Source of the DNA: Paenibacillus antarcticus
Lineage (GTDB): Bacteria > Bacillota > Bacilli > Paenibacillales > Paenibacillaceae
Direction: 5' to 3'
NCBI RefSeq assembly: GCF_001637225.1
Contig: NZ_LVJI01000006.1
Location: forward strand, 1 to 64,000
Length of the DNA: 64,000 nt
Shown here: piece after piece, positions 54,093 through 62,618 of the stretch
Layout: every line of letters begins with the position of its first letter
How positions within the stretch are numbered: the stretch's first letter is position 1
Notes under the pieces: generated by a model
The model's input: only the letters and a program-made list of their open reading frames with translations
What the model was told of the DNA's origin: nothing
Databases searched by the model: none
Position numbers and translations under genes: made by a program

Positions 54093-55745
54093 ATGAATGA
54101 ATTCAGAACATTGAAGGTATTGGATCGTTTTCGTCTTCTTTTTGAGAAATTCGGAATTCATTATGTGATCATGAGAAGAATCCTTCAAATGAAGTTGACC
54201 ATGGATGGTAGGAGAGTACCGACTGTACTTGGTAATACAGGGTCGCGTCATGATCCGGAGAAGGATGACCAGAATAAATTCTTGCGATCCATGTGGTTAT
54301 ATCTCTTGTTAGGGACAGTAGTCTTAACACCTGTTGTTATGATGAGTGACAACTTCATATTTCAAATGAGTCTCGTATTCGGGATTCTAATCTTCATGGT
54401 ACTGACCTCATTAATATCCGACTTCTCATCCGTTCTCTTAGATATTAGAGACAAGACGATACTCGACTCGAAACCCGTAAATGCAAGAACCCTTCATGCC
54501 GCTAAAATTATACATATTAGTATTTATCTTTTCTTCATTACTGCGGCACTCTCAATCGTTCCACTTATTGGTGGTAGCATTCGCCACGGTATTCTATTTT
54601 CAGTGATCTTCCTCGTTGAACTGGTATTAATAGATATCTTGGTTGTGGTATTAACAGCCTTGTTATATCTCGTGGTCCTTCAGTTTTTTGATGGAGAGAA
54701 ATTGAAAGATATTATAAATTATGTGCAGATTGGTTTAACCTTGGTCATGACGATCGGCTACCAATTCGTATCACGATTATTTAGTATTGTAGATCTTAAT
54801 TATGTATTTGACGGGAAGTGGTGGCAGTATTTAATGATTCCCGTATGGTTCGCAGCGCCATTTGAAATGTTGATTCACGAAGATCGTAACAAGGTTTTTC
54901 TAATCTTCTCTCTTATGGCTGTTCTAGTACCTCTAGTATCTGTTGTCATATATGCTAGGTGCATGCCCTCATTTGAGAGGAATCTACAGAAACTTAATGA
55001 TAATAGTGGAACGAGAAAGAAGGTGGGACGTCCTAAAGGGGCGGGGATATCAAGATTTCTCTGTTCGACTCAGGAAGAGCGAATGTTCTTTCGATTTACC
55101 TCAGATATGATACGTAATGATCGGAACTTCAAGTTGAAGGTGTATCCGTCGTTAGGTCTTTCTCTTGTATTTCCGTTTATATTTCTATTTAATTCTTTAC
55201 AGTCTCAAGAATGGGACAAGGTATCTTCTAGTAAAAGTTATTTACTTATGTATTCAGCGGCTTTATTTATTCCAACGGTGATGACCTTGTTGAAATTCTC
55301 GGATAACTACAAAGGGGCGTGGGTATATAAAGCCATGCCGGTTCGAGAGCTAGCCCCCATATTTAAAGGGAGTCTCAAAGCAATCTTAGTCAACTTGTTT
55401 GTACCCTTAATCCTATTCGTAAGCATCATATTTATCACGGTTTACGGATTAAGGATTCTTCCTGACGTCGTTATATTTCTATTGAGTATATCTCTCTACA
55501 CTGTAATTTCATTTCTAATGTTAAGAAAGGCTATTCCTTTCTCCGAGCCCCATCAGGTCTCAGGAAAAGGAGAGTGGATTCCCATCATAGTACTTATGGT
55601 GATTCTAGTGTTATTAGCAGTATGTCATCTCTTAAGTACCGTTGTAAATTATGGCGTCTACATCTATATGATACTCCTTATATTTGTGAATATGGTTAGT
55701 TGGAGACGAGCCTTTCGAATGACATGGAATAGTATAATACCATAG
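54093..55745 (+). CDS. Large ABC-transporter membrane subunit
   Basis: 550 residues with about twelve hydrophobic segments in two halves separated by a charged loop (about 300-345, RNLQKLNDNSGTRKKVGRP). It has no substrate-binding motif that I recognise. The size and 3-base spacing after the ATPase indicate an exporter with a fused double-length permease. Cargo unknown. Confidence 0.78.
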   Translation: MNEFRTLKVLDRFRLLFEKFGIHYVIMRRILQMKLTMDGRRVPTVLGNTGSRHDPEKDDQNKFLRSMWLYLLLGTVVLTPVVMMSDNFIFQMSLVFGILIFMVLTSLISDFSSVLLDIRDKTILDSKPVNARTLHAAKIIHISIYLFFITAALSIVPLIGGSIRHGILFSVIFLVELVLIDILVVVLTALLYLVVLQFFDGEKLKDIINYVQIGLTLVMTIGYQFVSRLFSIVDLNYVFDGKWWQYLMIPVWFAAPFEMLIHEDRNKVFLIFSLMAVLVPLVSVVIYARCMPSFERNLQKLNDNSGTRKKVGRPKGAGISRFLCSTQEERMFFRFTSDMIRNDRNFKLKVYPSLGLSLVFPFIFLFNSLQSQEWDKVSSSKSYLLMYSAALFIPTVMTLLKFSDNYKGAWVYKAMPVRELAPIFKGSLKAILVNLFVPLILFVSIIFITVYGLRILPDVVIFLLSISLYTVISFLMLRKAIPFSEPHQVSGKGEWIPIIVLMVILVLLAVCHLLSTVVNYGVYIYMILLIFVNMVSWRRAFRMTWNSIIP

Positions 55746-55855
55746 TTACAGGGTGTGTCGATCTAGGGTGATATCGATTACCTAATTCATCCTTTTGATT
55801 ATCTGTTGCAGAAGTAGTACATTATAAAAGTTATCATTAAGGAGGTTCCACATTA

Positions 55856-56338
55856 ATGTATTATGAAGACAACGAGAATTTATCGATCATGACATATACC
55901 TTGAACAGTGGTATTAAAGGTACAGTGCCTTTATCTAATAAGCAAATTCAAGAGTGGCTAGAGAGTTATAGATCGAATACGAAATTCATTACTGCCATTG
56001 GTAAAGAGTTTTTCGGTCTTAATCCTGAGCTTGTCGCGGACTTCAAGGTACAGAATCGATTCTCTAACTATGTTGAGATGATCAGGCCAATATCAGCAGG
56101 TGATCAAGAGAAGAATGATGAGCTTTCACAAGCCTATGAGGAGAATCTTGTATTCTTTAAGGTTGACTGTAAATGTGGAACAACTTATACAACATACTCG
56201 CAGTATTATACAACGAAGTGGTTTTGTTCGAAGTGTAAAGAGATTGTATTCATGGATAAGAAGAAAGGGAAGGTTCCTACAGACAAAGGCGAGGCTTGGT
56301 ATATGACCAACAAGTACTTTGTGGAAAGAGAATCTTAA
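55856..56338 (+). CDS. Unknown protein with C-terminal zinc ribbon
   Basis: 160 residues, soluble. The first 100 are mixed alpha/beta without a recognised domain. The second part has C105-x-C107 and C124-x-x-C127 (VDCKCGTT, WFCSKCKE), a CxC-N16-CxxC spacing typical of a zinc ribbon. AAGGAGGT precedes the ATG. It stands alone before a long terminator. No function can be assigned. Confidence 0.65.
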   Translation: MYYEDNENLSIMTYTLNSGIKGTVPLSNKQIQEWLESYRSNTKFITAIGKEFFGLNPELVADFKVQNRFSNYVEMIRPISAGDQEKNDELSQAYEENLVFFKVDCKCGTTYTTYSQYYTTKWFCSKCKEIVFMDKKKGKVPTDKGEAWYMTNKYFVERES

Positions 56339-56364
56339 GATACGATACCTTTCAACTTTCAAAA

Positions 56365-56416
56365 AAAGAAGAAGGAACAGCTGATGGAGCACTCTATCGG
56401 CTGTTCCTTCTTCTTT
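56365..56416 (+). terminator. Long convergent terminator
   Basis: AAAGAAGAAGGAACAG (56365-56380) pairs perfectly with CTGTTCCTTCTTCTTT (56401-56416), extended inward by CTGAT/ATCGG to 21 bp. It separates the zinc-ribbon gene from the oppositely oriented chemoreceptor. Confidence 0.85.
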
Positions 56417-56429
56417 GGTATATGGCCAT

Positions 56430-58124
56430 TTATATTTTGAAACGTTCGATGAGGACATGAAGCTGCTCAGACATCACGGAAAGGAAGGTAGCGGAGGCAT
56501 TGATTTCTTCCATAGACGCGAGCTGTTGCTCTGAGGCAGCAGATACACTCTGTGCTCCATCTCTTGTCTGTTGGGCTACTTCTACAAGAACATGTGCCGT
56601 TCCAACTAGGATATTTGCACTTTCGGATAACTGGCGAACGGCAATGGATACATGCTCATTCTGCTCGGTGATGATGGCTGCCGAAGTCTCTATTTGTTCC
56701 AAAGAAGCTCCGACTTCAGAGATTCGTTTAGATTCCTCTGTCACCAGTGTGGCTGTATCTAGCATATTATTACTAGCACTCTCCATGAGTGATAAGGTTT
56801 TACTCACAACTTCTGCAATCTCTTGTGCGGATTGGGCCGAACTTTCAGACAACTTCCTTACCGAATTGGCCACAACAGCAAAACCTCTGCCTTGCTCCCC
56901 TGCACGTGCAGCTTCAATAGCAGCATTTAAGGCTAATAAATTTGTCTCCGCTGATATTCCTCTCATAACATCGAGCATATAGCTAATTTCTTGCGAATAA
57001 TCCTTTAAGCTTTGAATCGTAAATGATAATTCTTGAATGCTCTCATTCATGTGATCCATCTGATCAACGGTCTCATTCATAGATATTCTTCCCAAGCGAG
57101 CTCTTTGTAAATTGTCAAGCGCGGAGAGACGGGCTTGCTCTGTACTTATGGAAATACTTGAAATGAAAGTTGACATTTCTGCGATCTTTTGCGAACTCAT
57201 TTCTAGGCTTTGCAACTGTTTCTCTGCCCCATCAGCCATATCATCAATGATGATGACAGTTTGGTGTCCTGATTCTCCAGTCTGCCTGGAGCTTGCGGAT
57301 AATTCCTCAGAAGACGAAGCGACGTGATGAGATGCAGTGTTAACTTCTCGAATTAGATTCTGAAGATTAATTGTCATGGTATTAATGTCTGTTGTTAGCC
57401 GTCCGATTTCGTCCTTACTCTTGAACTGTAATAGCTCAAGGGTTAAGTCTCCCTCAGCGATACGGTGAACACTAGCAGATAGGGCTGATAGGGGTCTTAC
57501 TGCTCTACGGATGATGACAAATACAGCAAGTGCAGCTAGGGTGAATAAGATAGCACCTACAATAAATGGTGTGACGAGTATTTCAATGGTTCTTTGGTTG
57601 ATTAGAGAGGCATCAACATTAATCGCAATCAAACCTAGCATCTCTTTATTAGAATCATTGTCTATATATATCGGTCCGTACCCTGTTTTTAATGTAATCT
57701 CATCATATGTATATACTTTCGAAGATATAGCATGTTTCATACTGTTTATCATATCTTGATCTGCTTTATTGAAGTGAAATGTGTCCCCTGCGTTGTATCC
57801 CCTTTTTTTTAGATTACTGTCTGCAGCTAGAATCTTACCATCAAGAGATAGAATAAATGCTTCTTTAAATAGAGGTTTCTTATGTATGATCCAGTCTATG
57901 TTTGTTTCAACTTTACTAAGTACGCTGGTGTCTCCACGAGTAAGAGCTAAGATTTCTTCCGGCTTAACTAGCCCAGAAGTGATGTTGGCACAACCAACGG
58001 TTTCAATTCCAAGCGCCTCGTCAACTTGTCGATAGGTTATTTGATATGCAAATATACTGATTGAGGCACCTACTACCATGAGAAGGGCAATTAACTTTAA
58101 CGTGATCTTCGTAGCCAATCCCAT
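56430..58124 (-). CDS. Methyl-accepting chemotaxis protein
   Basis: 564-residue chemoreceptor. Transmembrane helix 1 (about 8-28), an extracellular sensor domain (30-185, sCache-like with an early Cys in [10 protein letters not shown]), transmembrane helix 2 (about 186-208), HAMP (209-265) and a long cytoplasmic coiled coil. The conserved hairpin tip is [34 protein letters not shown]. It senses an extracellular signal and controls CheA. Ligand unknown. Confidence 0.93.
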   Translation of the reverse strand: MGLATKITLKLIALLMVVGASISIFAYQITYRQVDEALGIETVGCANITSGLVKPEEILALTRGDTSVLSKVETNIDWIIHKKPLFKEAFILSLDGKILAADSNLKKRGYNAGDTFHFNKADQDMINSMKHAISSKVYTYDEITLKTGYGPIYIDNDSNKEMLGLIAINVDASLINQRTIEILVTPFIVGAILFTLAALAVFVIIRRAVRPLSALSASVHRIAEGDLTLELLQFKSKDEIGRLTTDINTMTINLQNLIREVNTASHHVASSSEELSASSRQTGESGHQTVIIIDDMADGAEKQLQSLEMSSQKIAEMSTFISSISISTEQARLSALDNLQRARLGRISMNETVDQMDHMNESIQELSFTIQSLKDYSQEISYMLDVMRGISAETNLLALNAAIEAARAGEQGRGFAVVANSVRKLSESSAQSAQEIAEVVSKTLSLMESASNNMLDTATLVTEESKRISEVGASLEQIETSAAIITEQNEHVSIAVRQLSESANILVGTAHVLVEVAQQTRDGAQSVSAASEQQLASMEEINASATFLSVMSEQLHVLIERFKI

Positions 58125-58139
58125 CTAAACAACCTCCAG

Positions 58140-58320
58140 TGTTATAGGATAAGTGTAGTAGCAGTTTCGAAAGTGTTCTTCAAGTTTATATAGTATATAT
58201 TCGTTAGTAAATAACGATAAATCTATGATAAAAGTCATTGTAATTTTATGGGTTTAAAGGTATTTCAATGTTAATAATTACCTTATCATTCAGTATTCAA
58301 TCGTTCTAATTTTAAATATT
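58140..58320. other. AT-rich intergenic region between chemoreceptor and cyd operon
   Basis: No gene seen. It contains the divergent upstream regions. I cannot assign promoters here with confidence. The regulatory array at 58322 begins directly after. Confidence 0.4.
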
Positions 58321-58321
58321 G

Positions 58322-58377
58322 TGTGACAAACTTCACAATGTGAAGATATTTTGTATCACAATGTGATAAAGATCACA
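58322..58377 (+). promoter_or_regulatory. Symmetric array of six FNR/CRP-type half-sites
   Basis: Half-sites TGTGA and TCACA alternate with spacers 6, 1, 12, 1, 6. TGTGA-N6-TCACA sits at 58322-58337 and 58362-58377, with an extra TGTGA (58339-58343) and TCACA (58356-58360) inside. Both outer sites equal the FNR/CRP consensus. The whole 56-bp module maps onto itself under reverse complement for the half-site positions. Confidence 0.85.
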
Positions 58378-58394
58378 TTTGATTTCAAGAGTCT

Positions 58395-58423
58395 CTGACA
58401 AAATATAAAATATAAGATATTAA
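58395..58423 (+). promoter_or_regulatory. Probable cyd promoter
   Basis: CTGACA (58395-58400), 17 bases, TATTAA (58418-58423). If transcription starts near 58430, the nearer FNR-type box is centred about 60 bases upstream, a usual position for class I activation. Confidence 0.5.
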
Positions 58424-58484
58424 TTTTCGTGTGCCCAATGATTAGGGTGTTGGAAACTTTAAACAAGGAAGAGGGATTAAAATC

Positions 58485-59885
58485 ATGGATCCGGTTATGC
58501 TCTCACGCATCCAGTTTGCGTCGACAACGTTGTTTCACTTTATCTTTGTACCATTGTCTATTGGATTAGCGTTGTTGATTGCGATTATGGAAACAATGTA
58601 CGTGGTCAAAGGTAAGGAAGTATACAAAAAGATGGCTAAATTCTGGGGACATTTGTTCCTCATTAACTTTGCTGTTGGTGTCGTGACTGGGATATTACAA
58701 GAATTTCAATTCGGAATGAACTGGTCAGATTATTCGAGATTTGTAGGAGATGTATTCGGTGCTCCACTAGCGGTAGAAGCGTTACTAGCCTTTTTCTTGG
58801 AGTCCACATTCTTAGGGATTTGGATTTTTGGATGGGAACGTCTATCTAAGAAGCTTCACTTAATGTGTATTTGGTTAGTAGCTATTGGTACGACAATGTC
58901 TGCTTTCTGGATTCTAGTAGCGAATTCTTTCATGCAAAGACCTGTTGGATTCGTGATGAATAATGGTCGAGCCGAGATGAATGACTTTTTAGCGTTGATC
59001 ACAAATGGTCAGGTTCTATTAGAGTTCCCTCATACAATTTTAGCCGCATTTATGACAGGTGCCTTTTTGATTACAGGTGTCAGTGCCTATAAAATGTTAA
59101 AACGCCAAGACTTTGATTTCTTCAAGAAATCTTTTATTATTGCGATTATTGTAGGCTTGGTTTCATCCATTGGTGTTGCACTCGTAGGACATAGTCAAGC
59201 ACAGTATTTAGTGGAGACTCAACCGATGAAGATGGCGGCTTCTGAAGCGCTATGGGATACAAGTACCGATCCGGCTCCATGGACTGTGATAGCGACCATA
59301 GACCCGGAGAAGAAGGAGAATGGGATGACCTTCAAAATTCCATATCTGCTTAGTTTCTTGTCCTATAGTAAATTCTCTGGCGAAGTTGTTGGGATGAATC
59401 AGTTACAAGCTGAGTATGAACAGAAATATGGTCCTGGTGATTACATTCCACCCGTACGTACGACTTTCTGGAGTTTCCGCATCATGGTGGCAAGTGGATC
59501 GATTCTTATTCTTCTAGCTATGTATGGATTCTACCTAGTTGCTCGTAAGAAGTTAGAACAGACGAATAAATGGTTTATGCGTATCATGGTAGGGGCTATT
59601 TCGTTACCATTTATTGCGAACTGGGCAGGATGGATTATGACCGAGATTGGTCGCCAACCTTGGACTGTTTTTGGATTATTTAAGACAGAAGATAGTATTT
59701 CGCCTAACGTTTCAGCTGGACAGATATTGTTCTCGCTCATTTCTTTCTCACTTGCTTATACAGTGTTAGCTATCATATTGGTTTATTTATTTGTTCGTGT
59801 GATCAAGAAGGGACCGAATGATACAGGTTCCCATATAGAAGAATCTCACGACCCATTTGATAAGGAGGGGTATCATGTCTCTTAA
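58485..59885 (+). CDS. cydA: Cytochrome bd oxidase subunit I
   Basis: 466-residue quinol oxidase subunit with about nine transmembrane helices. Haem ligand and proton-path residues are visible: H18 (LFHF), H183 (LEFPHTIL), E98 and E106 (AVEALLAFFLEST), and the conserved GRQPW near residue 395. The Q-loop is short, as in the firmicute type. AAGGAAGAGGG lies upstream of the ATG. High-affinity oxygen reduction at the membrane; first gene of cydABDC. The upstream FNR-type array suggests induction at low oxygen. Confidence 0.96.
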   Translation: MDPVMLSRIQFASTTLFHFIFVPLSIGLALLIAIMETMYVVKGKEVYKKMAKFWGHLFLINFAVGVVTGILQEFQFGMNWSDYSRFVGDVFGAPLAVEALLAFFLESTFLGIWIFGWERLSKKLHLMCIWLVAIGTTMSAFWILVANSFMQRPVGFVMNNGRAEMNDFLALITNGQVLLEFPHTILAAFMTGAFLITGVSAYKMLKRQDFDFFKKSFIIAIIVGLVSSIGVALVGHSQAQYLVETQPMKMAASEALWDTSTDPAPWTVIATIDPEKKENGMTFKIPYLLSFLSYSKFSGEVVGMNQLQAEYEQKYGPGDYIPPVRTTFWSFRIMVASGSILILLAMYGFYLVARKKLEQTNKWFMRIMVGAISLPFIANWAGWIMTEIGRQPWTVFGLFKTEDSISPNVSAGQILFSLISFSLAYTVLAIILVYLFVRVIKKGPNDTGSHIEESHDPFDKEGYHVS

Positions 59886-60888
59886 TGAGTTGTGGTTCTT
59901 GTTGATTGCAGTATTATTCGTTGGGTTTTTCTTCTTAGAAGGTTTCGACTTCGGTGTAGGGATGTCTACAACGATTCTTGCTAAGAACGACACAGAGCGT
60001 CGTGTATTGATTAATTCGATTGGTCCTTTCTGGGATGCGAATGAAGTATGGTTGATTACTGCAGGAGGCGCGATGTTTGCAGCTTTCCCGCATTGGTATG
60101 CCACATTATTTAGTGGATTCTATACACCACTCGTATTCGTTCTATTGGCTCTGATTGGTCGAGGTGTAGCATTCGAATTTAGAGGTAAGGTTGCTTCTGA
60201 GACGTGGAAGAAAACGTGGGATATCGTTATTTTTATCGGTAGCTTATTACCTCCACTTCTATTCGGTGTGGTATTCGCTTGTCTGATCCAGGGTGTTCCC
60301 ATTGGCGAAGATATGAATATGAATGCAGGATTGTTTGATGTAGTAAATGCTTATACGTTACTTGGAGGTATTACGGTGGTTGTTCTTTGTTTAGTGCATG
60401 GTCTGATGTTCACTACCTTAAGAGTATTAGGGGACTTACAGGACAGAGCACGTGCAATGGCTAAGAAACTTATGATTCCTCTTGCTATTCTATTGGTTGG
60501 GTTTGCTGTTATGACGTACTTTAATACAGATGTATTCGAAGTTCGGGGTACGATTATGAGCATCGTTGCTGTGGTTGGCGTGATTGTATATCTTCTAGCT
60601 GCATACTTCATTGCGCGTAAAAAAGATAACTGGGCTTTCGGTATGACAGGAGCTGTTATTGCCGTATCCGTTGGTGCTATATTTATTGGATTGTTCCCAC
60701 GAGTCATGATTAGCTCTATTAGTGATGCTTATAGTCTGACGATCACGAATGCTGCATCAGGTCACTATTCATTAAAGGTCATGTCCATCGTCGCACTTAC
60801 TTTGCTTCCTTTTGTATTAGGATATCAAATATGGAGTTACTTCGTATTCCATAAACGCGTGAACGCGAAGGATCATTTGGAGTACTAA
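59875..60888 (+). CDS. cydB: Cytochrome bd oxidase subunit II
   Basis: 337 residues and about eight hydrophobic helices. LFVGFFFLEGFDFGVGMSTTILAKND and GPFWDANEVWLITAGGAMFAAFP are hallmark segments. ATG 59875 is used because AAGGAGGGG lies just upstream; it overlaps the end of cydA by 11 bases, so translation is coupled. It ends in a TAATG overlap with the next gene. Confidence 0.95.
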   Translation: MSLNELWFLLIAVLFVGFFFLEGFDFGVGMSTTILAKNDTERRVLINSIGPFWDANEVWLITAGGAMFAAFPHWYATLFSGFYTPLVFVLLALIGRGVAFEFRGKVASETWKKTWDIVIFIGSLLPPLLFGVVFACLIQGVPIGEDMNMNAGLFDVVNAYTLLGGITVVVLCLVHGLMFTTLRVLGDLQDRARAMAKKLMIPLAILLVGFAVMTYFNTDVFEVRGTIMSIVAVVGVIVYLLAAYFIARKKDNWAFGMTGAVIAVSVGAIFIGLFPRVMISSISDAYSLTITNAASGHYSLKVMSIVALTLLPFVLGYQIWSYFVFHKRVNAKDHLEY

Positions 60889-62618
60889 TGGGTCGTAATC
60901 TATTAGGCTTCAAAGGTATTAAACCCGTCTTAGCGGCGGTGGCACTGCTGACCTTAGTGCAAAGTGTATCCATTCTATGGATGGCTAGAACGTTATCGGA
61001 AGTTGTCTCCGCCCTCTTTGCCGGAGGTTCATTACAAGATCAGAATGTTGGAATCTTTCAATTCCTAGCTGCTTTCCTGGTTAGGCATCTCATGAATTTT
61101 GTGCAACAAAAAATAACGTACCGCTATGCTGAGCATACCGGTGCGTTATTGCGTAAAGAGTTAATGGATAAGTTATTCTTACTGGGACCGCGTTTCGCAA
61201 AGACAGAAGGGACAGGGAAGCTTGTCACACTTGTTCTAGATGGTGTTCTTAAGTTCAAAGTGTATTTAGAACTGATTATTCCGCGTATGGTGGCTACTGC
61301 CATTATACCTGCTGTAGTTTTCTTTTATATCCTTATGCAGGATGTTCAGTCTGCCATTATTTTATTTGTGACTATGCCGATTCTAATTGTATTTATGATC
61401 CTAATTGGTCTGTCTTCTCGAAAGCAAGTGGACAGTCAAATGGTTTCTTACCGTAATCTAGCGAACCACTTCGTAGATTCTTTACGTGGGCTTGAGACAT
61501 TGAAGTATTTAGGACGCAGCAAATCCCACGCTAAGACGATTGGTAAGGTCAGTGATAAGTACAGAAAAGCTACAATGCGTACATTACGTGTCGCCTTTCT
61601 ATCCTCATTCGCCTTAGACTTCTTCACAATGCTGTCTGTAGCATCCGTAGCGGTAGGTCTGGGCCTTCGCTTGGTAAATGGCGATATGGCGCTTGTGAGC
61701 GCATTAACGATCCTTATCCTAGCCCCTGAGTATTTCCTACCAGTGCGTATGGTAGGAGCCGATTATCATGCGACTTTGAATGGTAAAGAGGCGGGAGAAG
61801 CGATTCAGGCCATTATTGATATGCCGATAGTGAAGATGGATGTAACGCTACCTAATGGATTCTCCTATTCTTGGAGATCGGATAGTCAGCTAACGTTATC
61901 TCATGTACAGGTTCAGCATGAAGCTGAGGGGCCACATTCCTTACAGGATATAACCTTGCACATTCAAGGTATGCGTAAGATTGGAATTATTGGTGAAAGT
62001 GGTGCGGGTAAATCGACATTAATAGATGTTCTAAGTGGCTTCCTGCAGCCATCATCAGGTGATGTCGTATTGAATGGGCAACGTCTTCCGGCTCTAACAG
62101 ATGAATCGTGGCAGAATCAGATGACGTATATTCCACAGAGTCCGTATCTATTCAGTACTAGTCTCGCAGATAATGTGAAGTTCTACACACCGAATGCTAG
62201 TCAGGAAGAAGTAGAACAAGCAGTAAAGAATGCAGGATTATCGGATCTCGTGAGTAGCTTACCGCTTGGCTATGATGAGGTCATTGGTGGTGGAGGTCGT
62301 ACACTTAGTGGCGGACAGGCGCAGCGTGTTGCACTAGCGAGGGCTTTCCTCAGTGACCGTCCTGTTATTCTATTAGATGAACCAACGGCGCATCTGGACA
62401 TTGAGACGGAGTATGAGTTGAAAGAGACCATGCGCTCTCTTTTTGAAGGGAAGTTAGTATTTCTAGCAACCCATCGATTACACTGGATGCCGGATATGGA
62501 TCAGATCATCGTGATGGATCAAGGGAAGGTCGCTGAAATAGGTACCCACGAGGAGTTACTTGCCTGTAAGGGCGTGTATTATGCATTAATTAGATCGCAA
62601 CTGGAGGGTGTGCTATGA
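60888..62618 (+). CDS. cydD: Cysteine/glutathione ABC exporter subunit CydD
   Basis: 576-residue half-size ABC protein (six-helix membrane part about 1-310, ATPase 335-576) needed for cytochrome bd assembly. Walker A GESGAGKST at about 370, signature LSGGQAQRVALARAFL, Walker B PVILLDEPTAHLDIE. It is the first of the two exporter genes after cydB; in Bacillus subtilis this position is called cydC. TAATG junction with cydB, ATGA junction with the following gene. Confidence 0.92.
   Translation: MGRNLLGFKGIKPVLAAVALLTLVQSVSILWMARTLSEVVSALFAGGSLQDQNVGIFQFLAAFLVRHLMNFVQQKITYRYAEHTGALLRKELMDKLFLLGPRFAKTEGTGKLVTLVLDGVLKFKVYLELIIPRMVATAIIPAVVFFYILMQDVQSAIILFVTMPILIVFMILIGLSSRKQVDSQMVSYRNLANHFVDSLRGLETLKYLGRSKSHAKTIGKVSDKYRKATMRTLRVAFLSSFALDFFTMLSVASVAVGLGLRLVNGDMALVSALTILILAPEYFLPVRMVGADYHATLNGKEAGEAIQAIIDMPIVKMDVTLPNGFSYSWRSDSQLTLSHVQVQHEAEGPHSLQDITLHIQGMRKIGIIGESGAGKSTLIDVLSGFLQPSSGDVVLNGQRLPALTDESWQNQMTYIPQSPYLFSTSLADNVKFYTPNASQEEVEQAVKNAGLSDLVSSLPLGYDEVIGGGGRTLSGGQAQRVALARAFLSDRPVILLDEPTAHLDIETEYELKETMRSLFEGKLVFLATHRLHWMPDMDQIIVMDQGKVAEIGTHEELLACKGVYYALIRSQLEGVL

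Noticed and set aside
58322..58377. Rex operator upstream of cydA
   Set aside because: Rex sites have TTGTGAA and TTCACAA separated by four bases. Here the TTGTG and CACAA arms are spaced two bases too far apart, while FNR/CRP spacing is exact.
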